From an uncultured Clostridia bacterium (lineage in GTDB: Bacteria > Bacillota > Clostridia > TANB77 > CAG-465): a DNA stretch of 64,000 bases. Under the pieces are notes generated by a model. That model was given only the letters and a program-made list of their open reading frames with translations, searched no databases and was not told the DNA's origin. Location of the stretch: positions 237,601-301,600 of the forward strand of contig CAKPEI010000001.1 in NCBI GenBank assembly GCA_934149365.1. The letters are read 5' to 3'. The translations under genes were made by a program, and so were the position numbers. This document shows, one piece after another, positions 63,887 through 64,000 of this stretch (position 1 is its first letter; each line of letters opens with the position of its first letter).

Positions 63887-64000
63887 ATGAAAAATACAAA
63901 AAACAAAAAGCGGAATATCATTAATAGTATTAGTAATAACAATAATAGTAATGATAATATTAGCCGCGGCAATAATTTTATCACTATCAAATAGTGGAAT
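63887..64000 (+). pseudogene. Prepilin-like gene, frameshifted before the hydrophobic helix and cut by the window edge
   Basis: ATG 63887 behind AGGAGG begins K-N-T-K-N-K-K; the family helix G-I-S-L-I-V-L-V-I-T continues one base later (GGA at 63912) after AAAAAGC, the same junction as in the gene at 42109. Removing C 63911 or one A restores the frame. The DNA after the junction is nearly identical to that of 42109, so a recent common origin is likely. The C-terminal module lies beyond the window. Preceded by element 3. Confidence 0.7.

Overview
The window is AT-rich (roughly 30% GC by eye) and reads as the chromosome of an uncultured gut-type, spore-forming Clostridia. Evidence: Firmicutes gene orders (dnaG-rpoD; ctsR-mcsA-mcsB-clpC; rimP-nusA-ylxR-infB-rbfA-nrnA-truB), a dipicolinate synthase subunit A gene, frequent TTG/GTG starts behind strong AGGAGG-type ribosome sites, and many sigma-A promoters with 17-bp spacers.

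Layout. 1-2.6 kb: 3' end of dnaG, then rpoD. 2.7-12.1 kb: a Wzx/Wzy-type surface polysaccharide cluster (four glycosyltransferases, a polymerase-glycosyltransferase fusion, a flippase and a second O-antigen-ligase-like membrane protein). 12.1-13.4 kb: tRNA-Ile(CAU), tRNA-Tyr and a dinD with a frameshifted tail. 13.5-20.7 kb: DUF2344, mfd, a PrsA-like foldase, a TrmH-family methylase and alr. 20.8-22 kb: a long structured RNA followed by a small membrane protein, read as OLE RNA and OapA. 22-27.7 kb: an amidoligase with 168-bp internal repeats, two unknown genes, and a secreted C39-like protease flanked by two paralogous membrane-anchored proteins. 27.7-34 kb: pnp with a structured leader, a P-loop ATPase frameshifted in its Walker A, zinc-ribbon and membrane proteins, pyrG. 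34-43.3 kb: three prepilin-like genes interleaved with a Ca2+ P-type ATPase, a MntP/YtaF transporter and an SOS-type Y-family polymerase. 43.3-46.6 kb: spoVFA, uppP, folD, a lipoprotein. 46.7-51.1 kb: the CtsR stress operon. 51.2-52.8 kb: another prepilin-like gene and a small membrane protein. 52.9-59.9 kb: the rimP-nusA-infB operon. 60-60.7 kb: a ToxIN-like type III toxin-antitoxin locus with a frameshifted toxin. 60.7-64 kb: three more prepilin-like genes and a small MutS-domain-I-like gene.

The most unusual content is a dispersed family of seven prepilin-like surface proteins. They share an N-terminal hydrophobic segment (G-I-S-L-I-V-L-V) but carry different C-terminal modules: phage-tail-like, FGE/SUMF1-like, a probable diversity-generating-retroelement (DGR) variable region, BspA-type leucine-rich repeats, and beta-helix plus dockerin. 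Four of the seven are preceded by a leader element: sigma-A promoter, short translated peptide, one or two hairpins and a T-run terminator. In three of these elements the peptide gene contains a (CA)n microsatellite of 33, 11 or 47 nt, encoding alternating Thr-His. Tract length sets the frame in which the peptide ends relative to the first hairpin. This looks like a phase-variable switch, or an unknown small RNA/peptide, tied to a surface-display repertoire. Two of the leader-associated genes also carry the same one-base frameshift just before the hydrophobic segment.

Four one-base disruptions in the window share the context CGGAA. They may be real or a systematic sequencing artefact and should be resolved from reads before any functional reading.
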